Source of the DNA: Hanleya hanleyi
Lineage: Eukaryota > Mollusca > Polyplacophora > Lepidopleurida > Hanleyidae
Direction: 5' to 3'
Length of the DNA stretch: 64,000 nucleotides
NCBI GenBank assembly: GCA_036873755.1
Contig: JAVTVY010025102.1
Span: 1-64,000 of the forward strand
Shown in pieces: positions 21,351 through 34,400 of this stretch. The position numbers were made by a program, and so were the translations under genes. The notes below the pieces were generated by a model that saw only the letters and a list, made by a program, of their open reading frames with translations, made no database searches and was not told the origin of the DNA. The first letter of the stretch is position 1. The number at the start of each line of letters is the position of its first letter.

Positions 21351-22377
21351 TGGCATCATTGAAAACTGTTGACCGCTTCTCTCTCGCAGAAAACTATGTT
21401 TATGTATACTTTGTCTTTTTGAATTTGGTGCTCACGAATTCCACCGTGACGGAATCACCGTTGGGAAGACTTTTTTTGATTCAAAGCCATGTACTCGGAA
21501 GTTCCGTGGTCATACCCATGTGGTTTTATGTTTAATTTGCTATTCTATATGACATCTGTATACGGATCCATGAAAATCTACAAATGATCCAGCATTTTCA
21601 GTAAATCATCGCCTCGAAATGTTCGTGAAGGAATCACCTGAAACAGACATGATTCTTGACTAGTGTTGCTTTTCTATTTTTTTTTTTGCTGCTCTGTTTC
21701 AATCTTATTATTCTTATATGACGTCTCTTACTAACATACAGTACCCAAGTAGGATAAGATTTTTTTTGCTCCTGAGAAATACGCGATTGATCATCACGGG
21801 GGTTAAATCTAGTCCGTGACGGAATCACCAAAAAATCGTGAGGAATCACGAGTGCGCTTTTCAAATCTTCTCGGCTTTATTAATTACACACTTTCTCCAA
21901 AAAAATATTCCTAGGGTGAATTTATCACTTCTACTTATAAAATTAAAACTCTGAACTCTTATTTTTACCAAGGTATACAGTTCCCGTCACATGCATATCT
22001 TTTCTTCAGATGTTTCCAAATAGTATAGTTTTCAGTGAAATGCAACTTTTCTTCCCTGACAATTTCGAGTTTCCGGAGTTCTTCAGGTTCAAAAATTGCG
22101 GGAAAAATATTTCGCGATTAAAACACATCTTCTCTGATATTATTGTCGTGTCCCAGGAGATCATAGGAAGCGAATAGAAAAAACATCATGCTAATATATG
22201 GTCTACGAAAGAATGTGGAGTGAATTTTATGCGAAAAAGGGCTGATTTTAGCGATGTCCGCTTTTTCGTGGAATTCATGTGCTAATGCTGTTATATTGAA
22301 TAGATCTTTGGATTATGGACGCGATTATTCTTTAATGGACGACGGCTGAATTATGAATGACGGACCAGATGCTTGTA
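21351..22377 (-). repeat. Dispersed repeat family X, copy split by an insertion
   Basis: The two parts 21351-21432 and 22279-22377 together match the reverse complement of the X copies at 23757 and 42903. The break falls in the word GAATTTGGTGCTAATACTG. The intervening 846 bp are annotated separately. Confidence 0.8.
21433..22278. mobile_element. 846-bp insertion with terminal inverted words
   Basis: The insert splits an X copy and is flanked by the 5-bp duplication GTGCT (21428-21432 and 22279-22283). Its left end reads CACGAATTCCACCG and the reverse complement of its right end reads ATGAATTCCACGAA. GTGACGGAATCACC occurs near both the left end (about 21449) and the middle (about 21822), next to GTGAGGAATCACGA. 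No ORF of note, so it looks like a MITE-like DNA element. Confidence 0.6.
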
Positions 22378-23457
22378 TTGGAGAGTGTGGAGTTGGCATT
22401 GGAATTATGTCTACTCCAATGGTATTGACGGCATTTATAGCCGATATACAAACAGAAGCCATTCTTGGGATGGATTTTCTATGCAATTATGATGCCCGTT
22501 CTCGTTTAAGAAGTGGACGTTTTACTGTTGGAGATGAACAAATTGTGCCAGAGGTTGAGAGAAAAAGACAAAGTATGTCGCTTTGTGTTGGAACCACTGT
22601 TCTTCCTGGTACTGAGTCAATGTTACCATATCCGTTAACAGCACCAGCAAGATGTGGAAAATGGGTCGCAATGGAACACACTCTTATTTTTTACCGTCGT
22701 GTGGTGGGTCTTTTTCTGTTTGACACAAAGAGAGAGATGTTTCGAGTAAGTCTTGAATAACAGTACTGAGATATACTGGTCCATGATGGTCATACCATAG
22801 AGAATTGGAAACTGTTAATCGATGGTAGATGGTTCTTCAGTCAGAGGCTCAATAAGTCCCAGTAGTTTCTAAATAATCACTACAAGTGAATGTGATTGAT
22901 TTTGGAGATATGAATATGCCTCCCTATTTGAAGGATTTGTTCACCAGAAGTACTGTCTACATGGGTGAAGAAGTTAAATTCAAAAGTGCCTTCCTTTCAA
23001 AATGCCTTCGCTTAGACAGATGGAGACTTGGGATGTGCAAAGGGACATGACATTGATACTGGCAGTGCACCACCACTCAAACATGGTTTCAGAATGTTGC
23101 CATTTCAGAAGCAAGCTGAAGTTGAACTCATTGAAGATATGAACTTATGTGGGGTAGTCCAAAGGTCAACTAGTCCGTGGATTCACCCATTGTTCTGGTG
23201 ACTCAGAGCGATGAGTTCATTCGTTTCTGTGTGGACTATCGTCGGCTAAATGATTTAACTTTTAAAGATGTATACCCTACCCCGGAAACGATACTTCCTT
23301 GACTGCTCTGCAGGATACTAGATGGTTCTCAAGTTTGGATATGGCCAGCAGCTACTGGGAAGTGCTACTGGATGATAACGCCATGAAGAAATCTGGCTTT
23401 TATACGAGAGGTGGTCTTTTCCAGATTAATGTCGTCTTATTTGGTAACAGTAAGTTA
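22378..23457 (+). pseudogene. Decayed Ty3/Gypsy protease and reverse transcriptase fragment
   Basis: The open frame up to 22760 contains VLTAFIADIQTEAILGMDFL, the C-terminal hallmark of a retropepsin, followed by a protease-RT linker-like stretch. From about 23030, pieces in more than one frame give LKHGFRMLPFQ, FCVDYRRLND, DVYPTPE, FSSLDMASSYWEV and GLFQINVVLFG. In the family these words span RT from the primer-grip side to motif A and beyond. Stops and frameshifts interrupt it, and the YxDD motif and everything after it are missing. X-family copies lie on both sides in opposite orientations. Confidence 0.8.
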
Positions 23458-23756
23458 TGAGACCAGCTAAGGTGAAAACTTACTCATAAATTTGGTCATA
23501 ATAATATTGACATTGTTACAGAGCGACATTTTTTACCAAGATCATTAACAGCATATAAAAACGGGAAATACCGCGCGAAACTTGCTATGTTGGTCGAAGG
23601 GGGAACCGCCTTAGATAACCCTAATTTAAATCTAACCTTGACATAGCATGTCTACTGAAAGATTTGCATAACGGGTGAAAGCTTAGGGACGGATATAAAC
23701 TCCTTTCATTTTCGGCACTGCAATACTTTATTCTCCGAAGAGAGTATTGTAATTAA

Positions 23757-24165
23757 TTACAAGCGTCTAGTCCGTCATTCATAATTCAGCCGTCTATTAA
23801 AGAATATCCGCGTCCATAATACAAAGATCTATTCCATATAACAGTATTAGCACAAAATTCAAAAAGACAATCATAGAATACATAAACAGAGGCTAGTTTC
23901 CTGCAAGAGAGAACCGGTCAACAGTTTTTAATGATGCCGACAAGACATGATGTTCCAAAAATATAAAATCCGTATCGCTGATCAGTATTCTTAATCCATA
24001 ATAATCGTTGTAAAGTCATCTAGAGAATGATGAATCTCAGTCACGCTTTGATTGTGACTGTTCATATGAGGACCATGAGGATCTTGAAGTACATGGGTTC
24101 TTACGGTCCCTAGCCCCGGGTTAAGCGGAATTAGACATGTTATTAAGACAAATTAGATTGTTTAT
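23757..24165 (+). repeat. Dispersed repeat family X, long copy
   Basis: It begins TTACAAGCGTCTAGTCC and runs through CAGTATTAGCAC, GGTCAACAGTTTTTAATG, ATCCGTATCGCTGATCAG, CAGTCACGCTTTGATTG and CCCCGGGTTAAGCGG. The same ordered words occur at 63563-64000 and, in part, at the other X copies. No ORF. Confidence 0.9.
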
Positions 24166-25412
24166 ACCGTTTTTGTGCGGTCTCACTTTAGGGATACCCT
24201 ACACATAGGGGTTCCCCAGTGCATATCGGCACAGAGGAACCTTTTGGGTTCTACAGAGAACTATCTCGCTTGCCGAACCTTATTTTCGGACATTACTAAC
24301 ACCCGCTTCATGCTGGGATGCGTCAGACCGATACTGTGGAATTTCAGTGAAAGCGGATCCAAATAAAGTTGGTGCCCTTGATACCTGTGATGAAGTGTTC
24401 AGATAACATTTAGCTTCGTTTTGCTGGGAAATGTTATCTCTTGGTTTGCACGCATTTAAATAAGGCGCGAGATTTGAAAACGATTACTATTGTGAGTGCG
24501 TCGACAACGTATCAATGCGACTTCGGGGAGCCAGTGGCAGCTTTTATGTACACTTACACCTCGGGGAGGAATGACCTGTTCAAATACTGCAAGTACGATG
24601 TTAACCCAACATTACCTCGAGCGACACATCGTAGGAGTTTACTTATTGTTATATTATGAATGCACTTTCGATTGACCCACATGCATGATTTTTCTAAGAT
24701 TATCGTTTTTGGAGGCGAACAAGCGATGTCTGGAACTAGCGTACACATCAAGGTGAATCCGAACGCCCATACTCGAAAAGCACCTTGATTAATCATGGAC
24801 TGTAAACAAGCGTTCTTTTAAAGCAAGCCCAATACCAACAAGAATTATCTTTAAAAACAGAAGAACGACGGAGTTTTCATATGGATTGTTAAAATGGCGC
24901 TTTACAAGTACTCGCCCAAGTATTTAATTCCGCATGTATGCCCGTCATACGAAATTGTTCAAGTGCAAATTCTTCGAACTGAATAACATTGCAGCTGATA
25001 TATTGAGACATCAACCCATCAGCAGAATTCGTCTCCGGGGATTAGTACCGGTATATCTTGCTTGCTTCGTTACGCAGGCCGTGGAAATTTGTTTCACCCC
25101 AATGTTTATCCAATGAAATAGTTAACTGCCCATGCTTCGAGTTGATTTTCATGGCCCGTCATCCTTTGTCATTTGCTTGGATAGCTTGGATAGCAAATCA
25201 AGCGTATAAAACTCCGGCGAATTAAACCTTAGTGATTCTGATAGGCTCATCTATACTTAAACGCCAGTCAGGTGTTGGCTACCAATTATATATTGCACTC
25301 TACTACAGAATGGCTTCGTTTCTGTTCATCTGAGAGACAAACGATATATGACACATTGTCCATTATATACATGTGGCATACAAATATGTCGGTTGTTATG
25401 GTTGATGAAAAG
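24166..25412. other. Region downstream of the peroxidase stop, no gene recognised
   Basis: Short ORFs without recognisable domains. The 3' untranslated region of the minus-strand peroxidase gene must begin at 25412 going left; no convincing polyadenylation signal was pinned down. Confidence 0.35.
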
Positions 25413-25473
25413 CTACCGCCATAGCTGAAGGTTCACGTCCGGTAATGTATCACAGTCCACTCGATGATTGAGC
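25413..25473 (-). CDS. Peroxidase last exon
   Basis: Acceptor TCTCTTACAG precedes 25473. It encodes LNHRVDCDTLPDVNLQLWR and the TAG at 25413-25415. The V.C..LP.LNL..W ending is the usual C-terminus of animal haem peroxidases, so the domain is complete. Confidence 0.88.
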
Positions 25474-28400
25474 CTGTAAGAGACAGAGTAGAATGAGACA
25501 ATGAACGTTAAATAGTTTGAAACATTTGTGTTAAAAAATGTACCATGATTTTCAGAGCCCCGCTTTATATCTGTGAAGTGAAATATGCTTTACCTGATAT
25601 TTCTTCTTTAGATCTGATTCATGGTCAGCGGAGAAACCTGTTTCCTGTGATTATACCCACTTAGTTGCTGATAATACGAGAACTTGGCCTCATTAACTCG
25701 GTAAACATTTGAAATATTGTTTATATCTGTTTAATGCTTTAAACCTGGAAAATGGCCTCTATATCTCTTCGACCATGTCAGAAGCTATGAACTTCAGACA
25801 TTTAGAAGAATTATTCTACAGTGTTCGACGGTAACGAATATCGGATAGTATTTGTCATTTTCATGGGGAATGAGACCTGTATGTCCGGAGAGACGATCTG
25901 CGCAGAATGGGTTATTAGGACTTACCATATGTCTGTTGGGCGTTTGAAAGCTTTTGGCTGTATGCTGATCACCCCTTCAATGTTATGACATATTATTTTA
26001 GCCATACTACTCTTACGAATCTCTGCAAGTCTCTCTGAAAGTGAAATACATATCGAAACTTCAAATCTGATGCAGTTTTGCATGTACCTGGTGGAGTCTA
26101 TATTGTGTTTTTGTATTCCATGAACTGTGAATAACCATGGTAACAACAGCAGCCTGATAACCAGTACCGGTGAACCACCTCAGAAATCAAATATTTCTGA
26201 CGTGAGAATTTACGTTAATTTCATACTTGTGTTCATACAAAAACTTCATAAATTATTCAAGTTCACTCCATTCCAATTTCGTATTTCCCCCTGTAGATAC
26301 GTGGCCCCGTTTGCGAGATAAATCGTTCCTTTCTAGATAATGACATAATCCGTATATATCATTTCTAGAACTTTCATTCAGAGTTTAGGAACTTTCATAC
26401 AAAGAGGCTTCAAATCATTACAGCTTACTGTCTGGGCGTCTCGCGAAAGCTAGGTTGGAAGCAACTCAAACAGAATATGCCGCACTTCTCAATTCAGATT
26501 GGTAACCCGTCACACGCCCCGTTTCTGTTATCCCAAATCATTTACCCCCAAAACTCCAAAGGCTGACTTTATTTCACTAAACTGTGAAATGAGCACGCCT
26601 CAGAGTCTCCCTTCCCGGGATAAACAATATGACTTCTCCCAACTCATGCCAATCGATTGGTGGGAGTTTTCTCGATGTCGGCGTTATTTACGCAAGTTAT
26701 CTGTGTCAAAATTACATGCAGCTATATTCCGTTTCAACGTCATCTTTACTCTCCACTTTTCTTCCAATCGAAAGTTCCAATCCATTCCGTTGCATATGCG
26801 GAAACTCCTTCGTCACCACTCGGGAAAGGGAGAATAACATCGATCAAATACACTACGTCAATTGAATTCAAATTGCCCCCAATGTACGTCAGCCCAAACG
26901 GCATTCAGTCGAATTGATAAAACACCATATGGTAAATACTGGTGTATCCTCTAGTACAGTGCCGAGAGTGAAGACAAGGGACTAACATTTGTCACTACTT
27001 AATATGAAAAACTCTTACCAAGTGTGAACCCATTCGCCTCATTCTCGTACCAGAACCGGTCTCCGAGGCGCAGTGTCTCAAACTGGCGCCCTAATTGATC
27101 AGCGAACAGTGGGCCGACTTGACCCCCATCTACTGGTATTTCTGATATCCCCCCACTCCATAGGTCAACATCATCGGGGTGACTGAAAGTAGTGGCGATG
27201 ATAATAATTTCGTTCTCCAGCATCTTAAACGATGACATTTTCCATATACCAATACTGGCTTCTAACATCACAAGACTTTATTGTCGAACCACCGAGTACC
27301 TCAACTTTCAATTTCGCAAATTTGGCGATACAAATTGCACACTTATAGCAAAATACGAACGTTGCTTAAGTTGTGTCTAATTTCGCTTAACCCAGGGCTA
27401 GGGTCCGTTTGGATATAATTTAACATCATGATGGTGTTCATATAAGCAGTCAATCAAAGCGCTACTGAGATACATCGTAGTTTAGGAAAAGACTCTTGCA
27501 ATGCATTTGGAAATCAGAATACTGACCAGCGATATGGATTTGACGATCAGAATATCAGATATCTTGCCGGTATCAATGGAAACTGTGGATCACTTATCTC
27601 TTTCAAGAAACCAGCTTATGCTTATATATGCTTTATTTTGGAATTTGGTGATAATGCTGTCGTATGAAGAAGGCATTTGGGTTTTGGATGCTGAAATTCT
27701 ATAATTATTGACGACTGATCATTATGGCTTTGTCTATGGTGGGCGACCGGTGTTTCCGCCTACTTCTACTATGCCTCGCGGTATTACGCCACATTTCTGA
27801 TGCAATCAACTACACCGAGTATGGGCGAGTAATGCTGATTATGACGAAAGGTTTCACCTATATTGGAACGGCATATACTTTAGGAATTCAAAATCTATAT
27901 GTGTAAATCAGCATACCTAGAATGAAACTTGAAGAATTAAAATTTGACCATGTTACCTGTAGATGCTTTGGAATTTGGCAACGGTGTCCGCATTCATGTC
28001 TCCAAATCCCAATAAAGGATCGGTGCTCCATTCAGTGGCAGGAACAAGCGAGCTAAACTTCCGGAAGGCATTGTAAGACGGTAACCCGTGGTCTCTGCCT
28101 CGTTGTATGTTCAGTGAGGCCAGATCCACGCCGTTTCCGTTCGTTGTTTCGAACAGATGGTTCCGCAGGTCATCTGCCATGTGACGGTCACATTGTTCAC
28201 TGGCGTCCGTCAAAACGCCATTTTGGAACCCGTTCTCAAACATTAGATAGAAATTAGATCGCCAAAATACCTTTTTCATTTGGAGCTTGTTGCCCGTGTC
28301 TTCGTGATTTTTATCTGCGAGAGTTATGTTATCACGAACCATGCTGTGGCCGAACCGCATGGATGCTGTGGCGAACGCGTTGAAAAGTGATGGGTTCACA

Positions 28401-31400
28401 AGTGGATCATATCCGGTGAAATAACCACTCGTCAGAAGAGCAATGTTGTATTTAGCCATAACAGCTGGACCGACTGTTATAGGATTGTATTCGTTATATG
28501 TCACATGTTGTATCATAGCGTTGATTATTTTACGCGTTTCTTGGAATATTAAATTGTCTCGCTCTATCTTCGGAAGACTTGCGAATCTGTCGAAGCCGGC
28601 CAGTACCGAGGCGATCCGGTTGTGTTCTCTGTGCCATATTGTGGTAATAGCCACCAATCCAGTCCATTCTGAGACTTTCTCATCACCTGAAACGATAAAA
28701 CGCACACGCTTGTATTTGTAATGTAGTATCATTAAATTTGACTTGTGACCTATCGAGGAAGTTTTCATAATCTCTCGACTTCAAGAGTGCCTGGGCCTGC
28801 GTGTGTGTGTACAGGCGCGGCCGAAACAATTCAACATTGGGGTGCAAAATCGGGGTTGGGACCGGTATGGGGCGTTCCCCTTCCTCGAAGCGAGGCCCGG
28901 GGGTCTTCACCTTGGAAATGTTGAACGTTTACCCTTCATTTTACGCAATTTGGTGCGTTCTCAGAAAAGATTTCATGGTGACAACATTCACATTTGCGAC
29001 AAGCTAACTCTCCCAAGGAGGAAAAATACGTCAAACACATTTTCCTCGAATATTGGTGTTCAAAAGAAATCATCTTTTCTTCAGTTTAGGTGAAAATCAG
29101 CTTCTAATACCTCTGCAACAAAAGGTCACTTGCCCCCCCCCCCCCTTTTCATATTGGGGTTGGGTGAGTGGGTGAGGTGGGTGTGTTTGTTTACAGAGAT
29201 CGACATTCTTTTGGAATCGGGATAATCGATAATGTAACCCTGTCCAAATCGTTAACATTTGTTGAACGATTTTGAGAAAATATTCTTAAATGTAAAACAA
29301 TATCGATTTCACATAATAGTGAGGGAACATACAAAACAGTGTCGCTTTGTTCAATACCAAGGGTACGTCTTAGAATCCGCCGTATCCTAATCTGAATGTA
29401 TGGTGCCGACGGAGGCGTTCCTGTGAAGTCATATGGTGTCGCTTTTTAGTCGCCAGGCCACCTCTTGTTTTATCTCACAAATCTTAAATCTCGGGTTGAA
29501 CAATCTTGGTTCTTTTTCACCAATGTGCTTCATGATGAACAAATAATTACTTCGCGACACTGGGAATAGACAACAGTCACGTATCAAGAATGGAAGAGAT
29601 ATCGTGATTTTGTAGACGTCATCGTTTCTTCTGATATTCTCCTCATCAAAGTCGCAAAATATAGTTTATGAAATATACATTCAATGAAAATAAGAAACCT
29701 CGCGTTATCACGGATATGTCTTACTTACAGCTCAAAGTAACGCGTGTAGTAGGAAGGTACACAAGACAATGTCTATATAACCCCCCTCCCCCACCAACCT
29801 CGCCTTCCATGCGTCATGTAATGATGAAAAATAACTTGCTTATTGAACTTACCAGATTTCAAGAAATTTACACCCATCTCGAAAGCTTTCTGGTTAGGGT
29901 GCTTTTGAAACGGTAATTGGTTAGGGAAGGATACTTTCAGCAATCCTGAAAAGTCAATCATAAACAAGTTATATATATCCCGTTATATAATTTTCATTGT
30001 AGCTTTGGAAGTAAATTTTCATATACTTAGAACTTCTGCACATCAAAGCAAAGTATTCCTTTAGTGTGGCGTAATTGGTCGGCATAGAGAGGAGTTTCAG
30101 GGTACATCAGCATTGTGTGGCCTATTTTACGTGACGTGGTGTAGCGTTGGATGCGGGTCGTATAAAGTAGATTGATATGGGCGCAAATAACAGCAAGCGG
30201 TATAGTATTTCTCTCCACTCCACCTCCCCCCCCCCCTCCATCAAAGAGCTCATCAAGGTCCCAGTGGTTTCGTCACTGGCGCGGAACGAGTGGCAGTGTT
30301 GAAGGGTTGAAGGACTGTTCCGGAAAAAGTTTAACACGATTTTTCTATCGCTTTCACAAGTTAAATTTGAAAGATTGTAATTTTGGTCACTCCGTGCAGC
30401 GCGAATCACAGTTTAGCGGACCGCGATGTACGCACATGTTTCATTGATTGAATTATGGAGAGTTTCCAGAATACCAGGCGAACGTATGATATGACTGACG
30501 ACAGGTGGAGAATGGAAATTCCCCAGTTGGTCGGGCAAGTCATTGGTGGACATCGACCTAGAGGGCACGGCTTGATTGGCTGATGAAAACTGGTTTGGAC
30601 CGGTCGTTCTAAAAGAAGCCCCGGCGCTGAAAAAACCCCACGGTACCGTCAACGCCCGCCTTAACCGTTGACGTCCATCAGTGAAAGTAAAGAAAGAAAA
30701 AATTTAATGGGGGTCGGAGTTCAGGCGAACAGGATTAGCCTATCTTAACGCCTCTCCCAATTATATAAATTACACAGAATGACAGCATGACGGACAGAAA
30801 TAACCCTAACATATTTACAAAGCAGAGAATGGCGCATCACTATTAATTTGACAATTTTCAGATAAAAAGTAATATCGAATACGATAACATCAACATAACT
30901 GACCTATTTAAATACAGTTTTATAATATTAATGCCAGTTGATAGTCAAGAAACATTATCCGTGCTCAGCGAAGACTTGGTGAGTTCTGAAAACCGTCTAG
31001 ATTGTAGTAAAAAATTGTTAACTCGTTTGAAAATATCAGTATTTTTATGTAATGACAAGGATTTCTCTCCAAAAAGAAGTGTATGACAGCTAATTATCGT
31101 TTGAGGTAAGCCTTGGAGTAATTCCTGGCACGCGTTTGTGTAACGTGTACAGACTAGTAAGAAATGGTCGGTTTCCTCGAGGTTTGCACCGCATGAACAT
31201 GATGCATCGTCTGATATGGGTCTTCCATACATTTGTGCGATTTGAGAGAGCTCCAGCCAAGCCTTAGCCATGTTAGCTGAGCATGGATGATCTTTGTGTC
31301 GTGCTGGCCGCAATAGTAATAGTTCGGAATACAACGGGTCATTCAAGGAAAGTTGCTTACAGAAACTAAGGTATGATGGTGATTGGCGAATTGTTTGGTC

Positions 31401-34400
31401 AAGGTCATTCCAGAGTCGTATTACAGATGGGAGAAAGGAGTTTGCATGGAGGAATGTTCTGGAAAACGGCACAACGAAGTTATCAGCATTCCGTAAATGG
31501 TATACAGTTGAATCGGATATTCGTGGAGGTACATGAACGAACAGATATATGGTATATCGCCAAGTAACATTTTGTAGAATACGCGAAGTTGGTGACGCTG
31601 TCTCCGTTCAGATAAGGGGACAAATCCGGTTTTCCGAAATAGGATCGTGACTCGTTCCATGAGGGCAGGCAGTAATACATGTAGTTCTCAGGGCATCAAC
31701 ATGATGAATTTGTAAATTTTCAAATAAGGCACATTGTTGCTGGTTACAATTAGCCCGAACAACATCTGCATAGTCAAATAGAGGTAGAATATATGCGAAC
31801 TATATTTTATGTAAGGCTTTACGAGATAACCTGTGTTTGAGGCTGCGCAAGCAATTGATCTTGGGGCTAATTTTCTTTGAGACGGATTTGATATTTACAT
31901 TCAAGTGACCAGATGACTGAAACGTTTATCCAAAGTGTTTATGTTCTTTTACCAATGAGATCTGAGTGTTGCCGAGGAAGAGTGGTGATCCACTATCCGG
32001 ATTAGCTATATGAGAAAATATCTAGAGATTTTGTTTTTTTCTGCGCTGATTTGAACAAGCCACGTATTTGCCCAGTCAGAGACTCTCTGGAGATCAGCAT
32101 TTAAAAGAACACTTGCAGTTTGCTGGTCTTCCACGGCAATACAGAGGGAGGTGTCATCAGTAAATGACCGGATGTTTCAGTTCATTTCCGAAACTATATC
32201 GTTAATATATATTAAGAACAAAAGTGATCCTAGTACAGACCCTTGCGGGACTCTAGACCCTTGCGGGACTCAGACCCTTGGTGGAATTTTTTATTTATTA
32301 CTACTAATTGTTTTCTATTATGTCACAGAGCCAGACCAGAAGTCTTCCTCAAATGCCAATCGCATGGAACTTTTAAATTAAGCCCTTGTGCCAAACTCTA
32401 ACAAAGCTTTCGTTATATCACAGAATACAGCTTTGACTTCATTGCTGTCATCCATTGCCTTGCAAATAAAGTTATAAATATCTACTAGCTGATAAACAGT
32501 ACTGTAGTACTGTCACCCGGTAAAAAACCTGATTGGAGATTCGTTAACTGATTGTTGTCGATTGAGAAATTGAATATATATTTGAATATGCATTTTTCAA
32601 TGATTTTGCTAATAGAACTGGTTAATGAATAGGCCGGAAGTTTGATAGCAAGTGTTTAACTCCTTTTTGTAAATAGGGATGACATTTGACGTTTCCCACA
32701 GGTCTGCCATTTTTGCATGGTCTAGGCATTTGTTAAAGAGAGAGCAGAGAGGTTCGGCAATTTCCCTGGCAATGTATTTTAAAATTGTATTATTCATTGC
32801 GTCAGGTCCGTCGCTTTTCTGATGTTTAGATTCAGAAGGGTATGTTCAACATCATCCTTGATTATGACAAGGGAATCGAGAGTATTGACATTTAAAGTTA
32901 TGCAGGTCCGGTAGAACAGCATCGCACCCGCAACCGTAGATGCAGGACTCTCCACAAAGAAGTTGTTGAAAGCATTTGCTATTTCACATGGATCACTGAA
33001 GACTTGGTCATTGCGTATTACACTTGGAAATTGCACATTGTTGTTCTGTTCTTTGGTATACGATTTAATTAGCTTCCACAACTTTGAAAGTTGATTTCGG
33101 CGATTTTGTTATCTAATTTAGTTTCGTATTTCTTCATTGCCTGTCTAATTTTTTTATATAGTTTCGTTTCGAATATTTCTTTTGCTTTTTTCATTTGCTC
33201 TGCGATGAATTCTATCGCGTCTTCTCATTAGACCACGAAGTTTAACATTTTCAGGTTTATCGGGGGGTCTTATTAGAACATATTTGTTGGGACTATATTT
33301 CTTACATGTTTCTGTGATATGGCTGGTTACGCGGACAGTAGCGATATCCAGATCAGACTCAAGTAAAGTAGTCCAGTCAGATTGTCTTATTGAATTACGG
33401 AAACCAGTTTCGTTCATCTGATCATACTTCCTTATTTGGCCGTAACAGGAAAGCACCGGGACCTTGAAGTTCAGCGTCACTCGCTAAGAGTTGATTTTTG
33501 AACGGCCTGCCTACAACGCCACACGGGGGTACGCCACAAAATGTCGCATGATGCCAACGCATTTCAAAGAGCCACCCGACGTCACTCAAGAATGCCTCCC
33601 TGCGCCACCCGACAACTATGAAATTTAATGCACTCGAATGTGGAGAAGATCAAACTTGTGTAATATTATTGAAGATCCAGCGTATACGATTCGAACAGAT
33701 TATATATTTTCATAAAGTCATTTTTGAATTCTTACTATACCAAATATGAACTATAGTCTTGAAACTCCGATACTGATTGTCATTAAACTACTCAAAGCAA
33801 ACTGAAGATGTATATACATGTATATACGGGTGCACATATCACATAAGATGGCACCAGTACCTCCATCAGCGATGAGAGCTTTCGCCTGGTCATCGTCATG
33901 GCCATACACACTCGTGCCGTCAATGAAGGAGGATGCAATGTTCAACTGTTCCCTTTGACCTGCAAGTAACATCCGAGGTGAGAAATATATTAAAATGGGC
34001 AATAGAACCTTCATTTAAAATTCCGACATTTAACAGTTAAACACTTCTCCTCTCGAGAAATTCATTTACATTGAGAGGTGTTTTAATAGTTGGAAGCAAA
34101 TGCTCTTTTTGAGAATACGTCAAAGGATCATGGGTGAGTGAGTGAGTAGGAGTTAACGTCGTTTTCAAAAAAATTTCAGTCATCACGACGGTGCCTACAT
34201 GTGTCAGAACACGAGAGTGTCCACAGTAATTATTATCCTGGACACTGTTCAGCCCAGTCAGTACAACACCCGGTCACCCATTCAAGTATTGACCGAGCTC
34301 AACGTTGCTTAACTTCGGTGATCTGACGAGAACCGGTGTGTGCAATCAAAGGATCATGAAGCCCAATTGCTTACCGATACTATATACATCGCCTGTAATT

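Noticed and set aside
28683..28910. Minus-strand ORF just upstream of peroxidase exon 10 as an extra exon
   Set aside because: Exon 9 (29853-29945) joins exon 10 in phase and supplies the expected segment; this ORF resembles no peroxidase part.
32151..32381. Plus-strand ORF with repeated DPCGT words
   Set aside because: It is antisense to the decayed LINE; the repeat is a local triplication of CCCTTGCGGGACT.
34250..34345. Functional 5S rRNA gene
   Set aside because: Only the promoter-containing part is present, fused to a SINE body with an (ACTC)n tail and target-site duplication.
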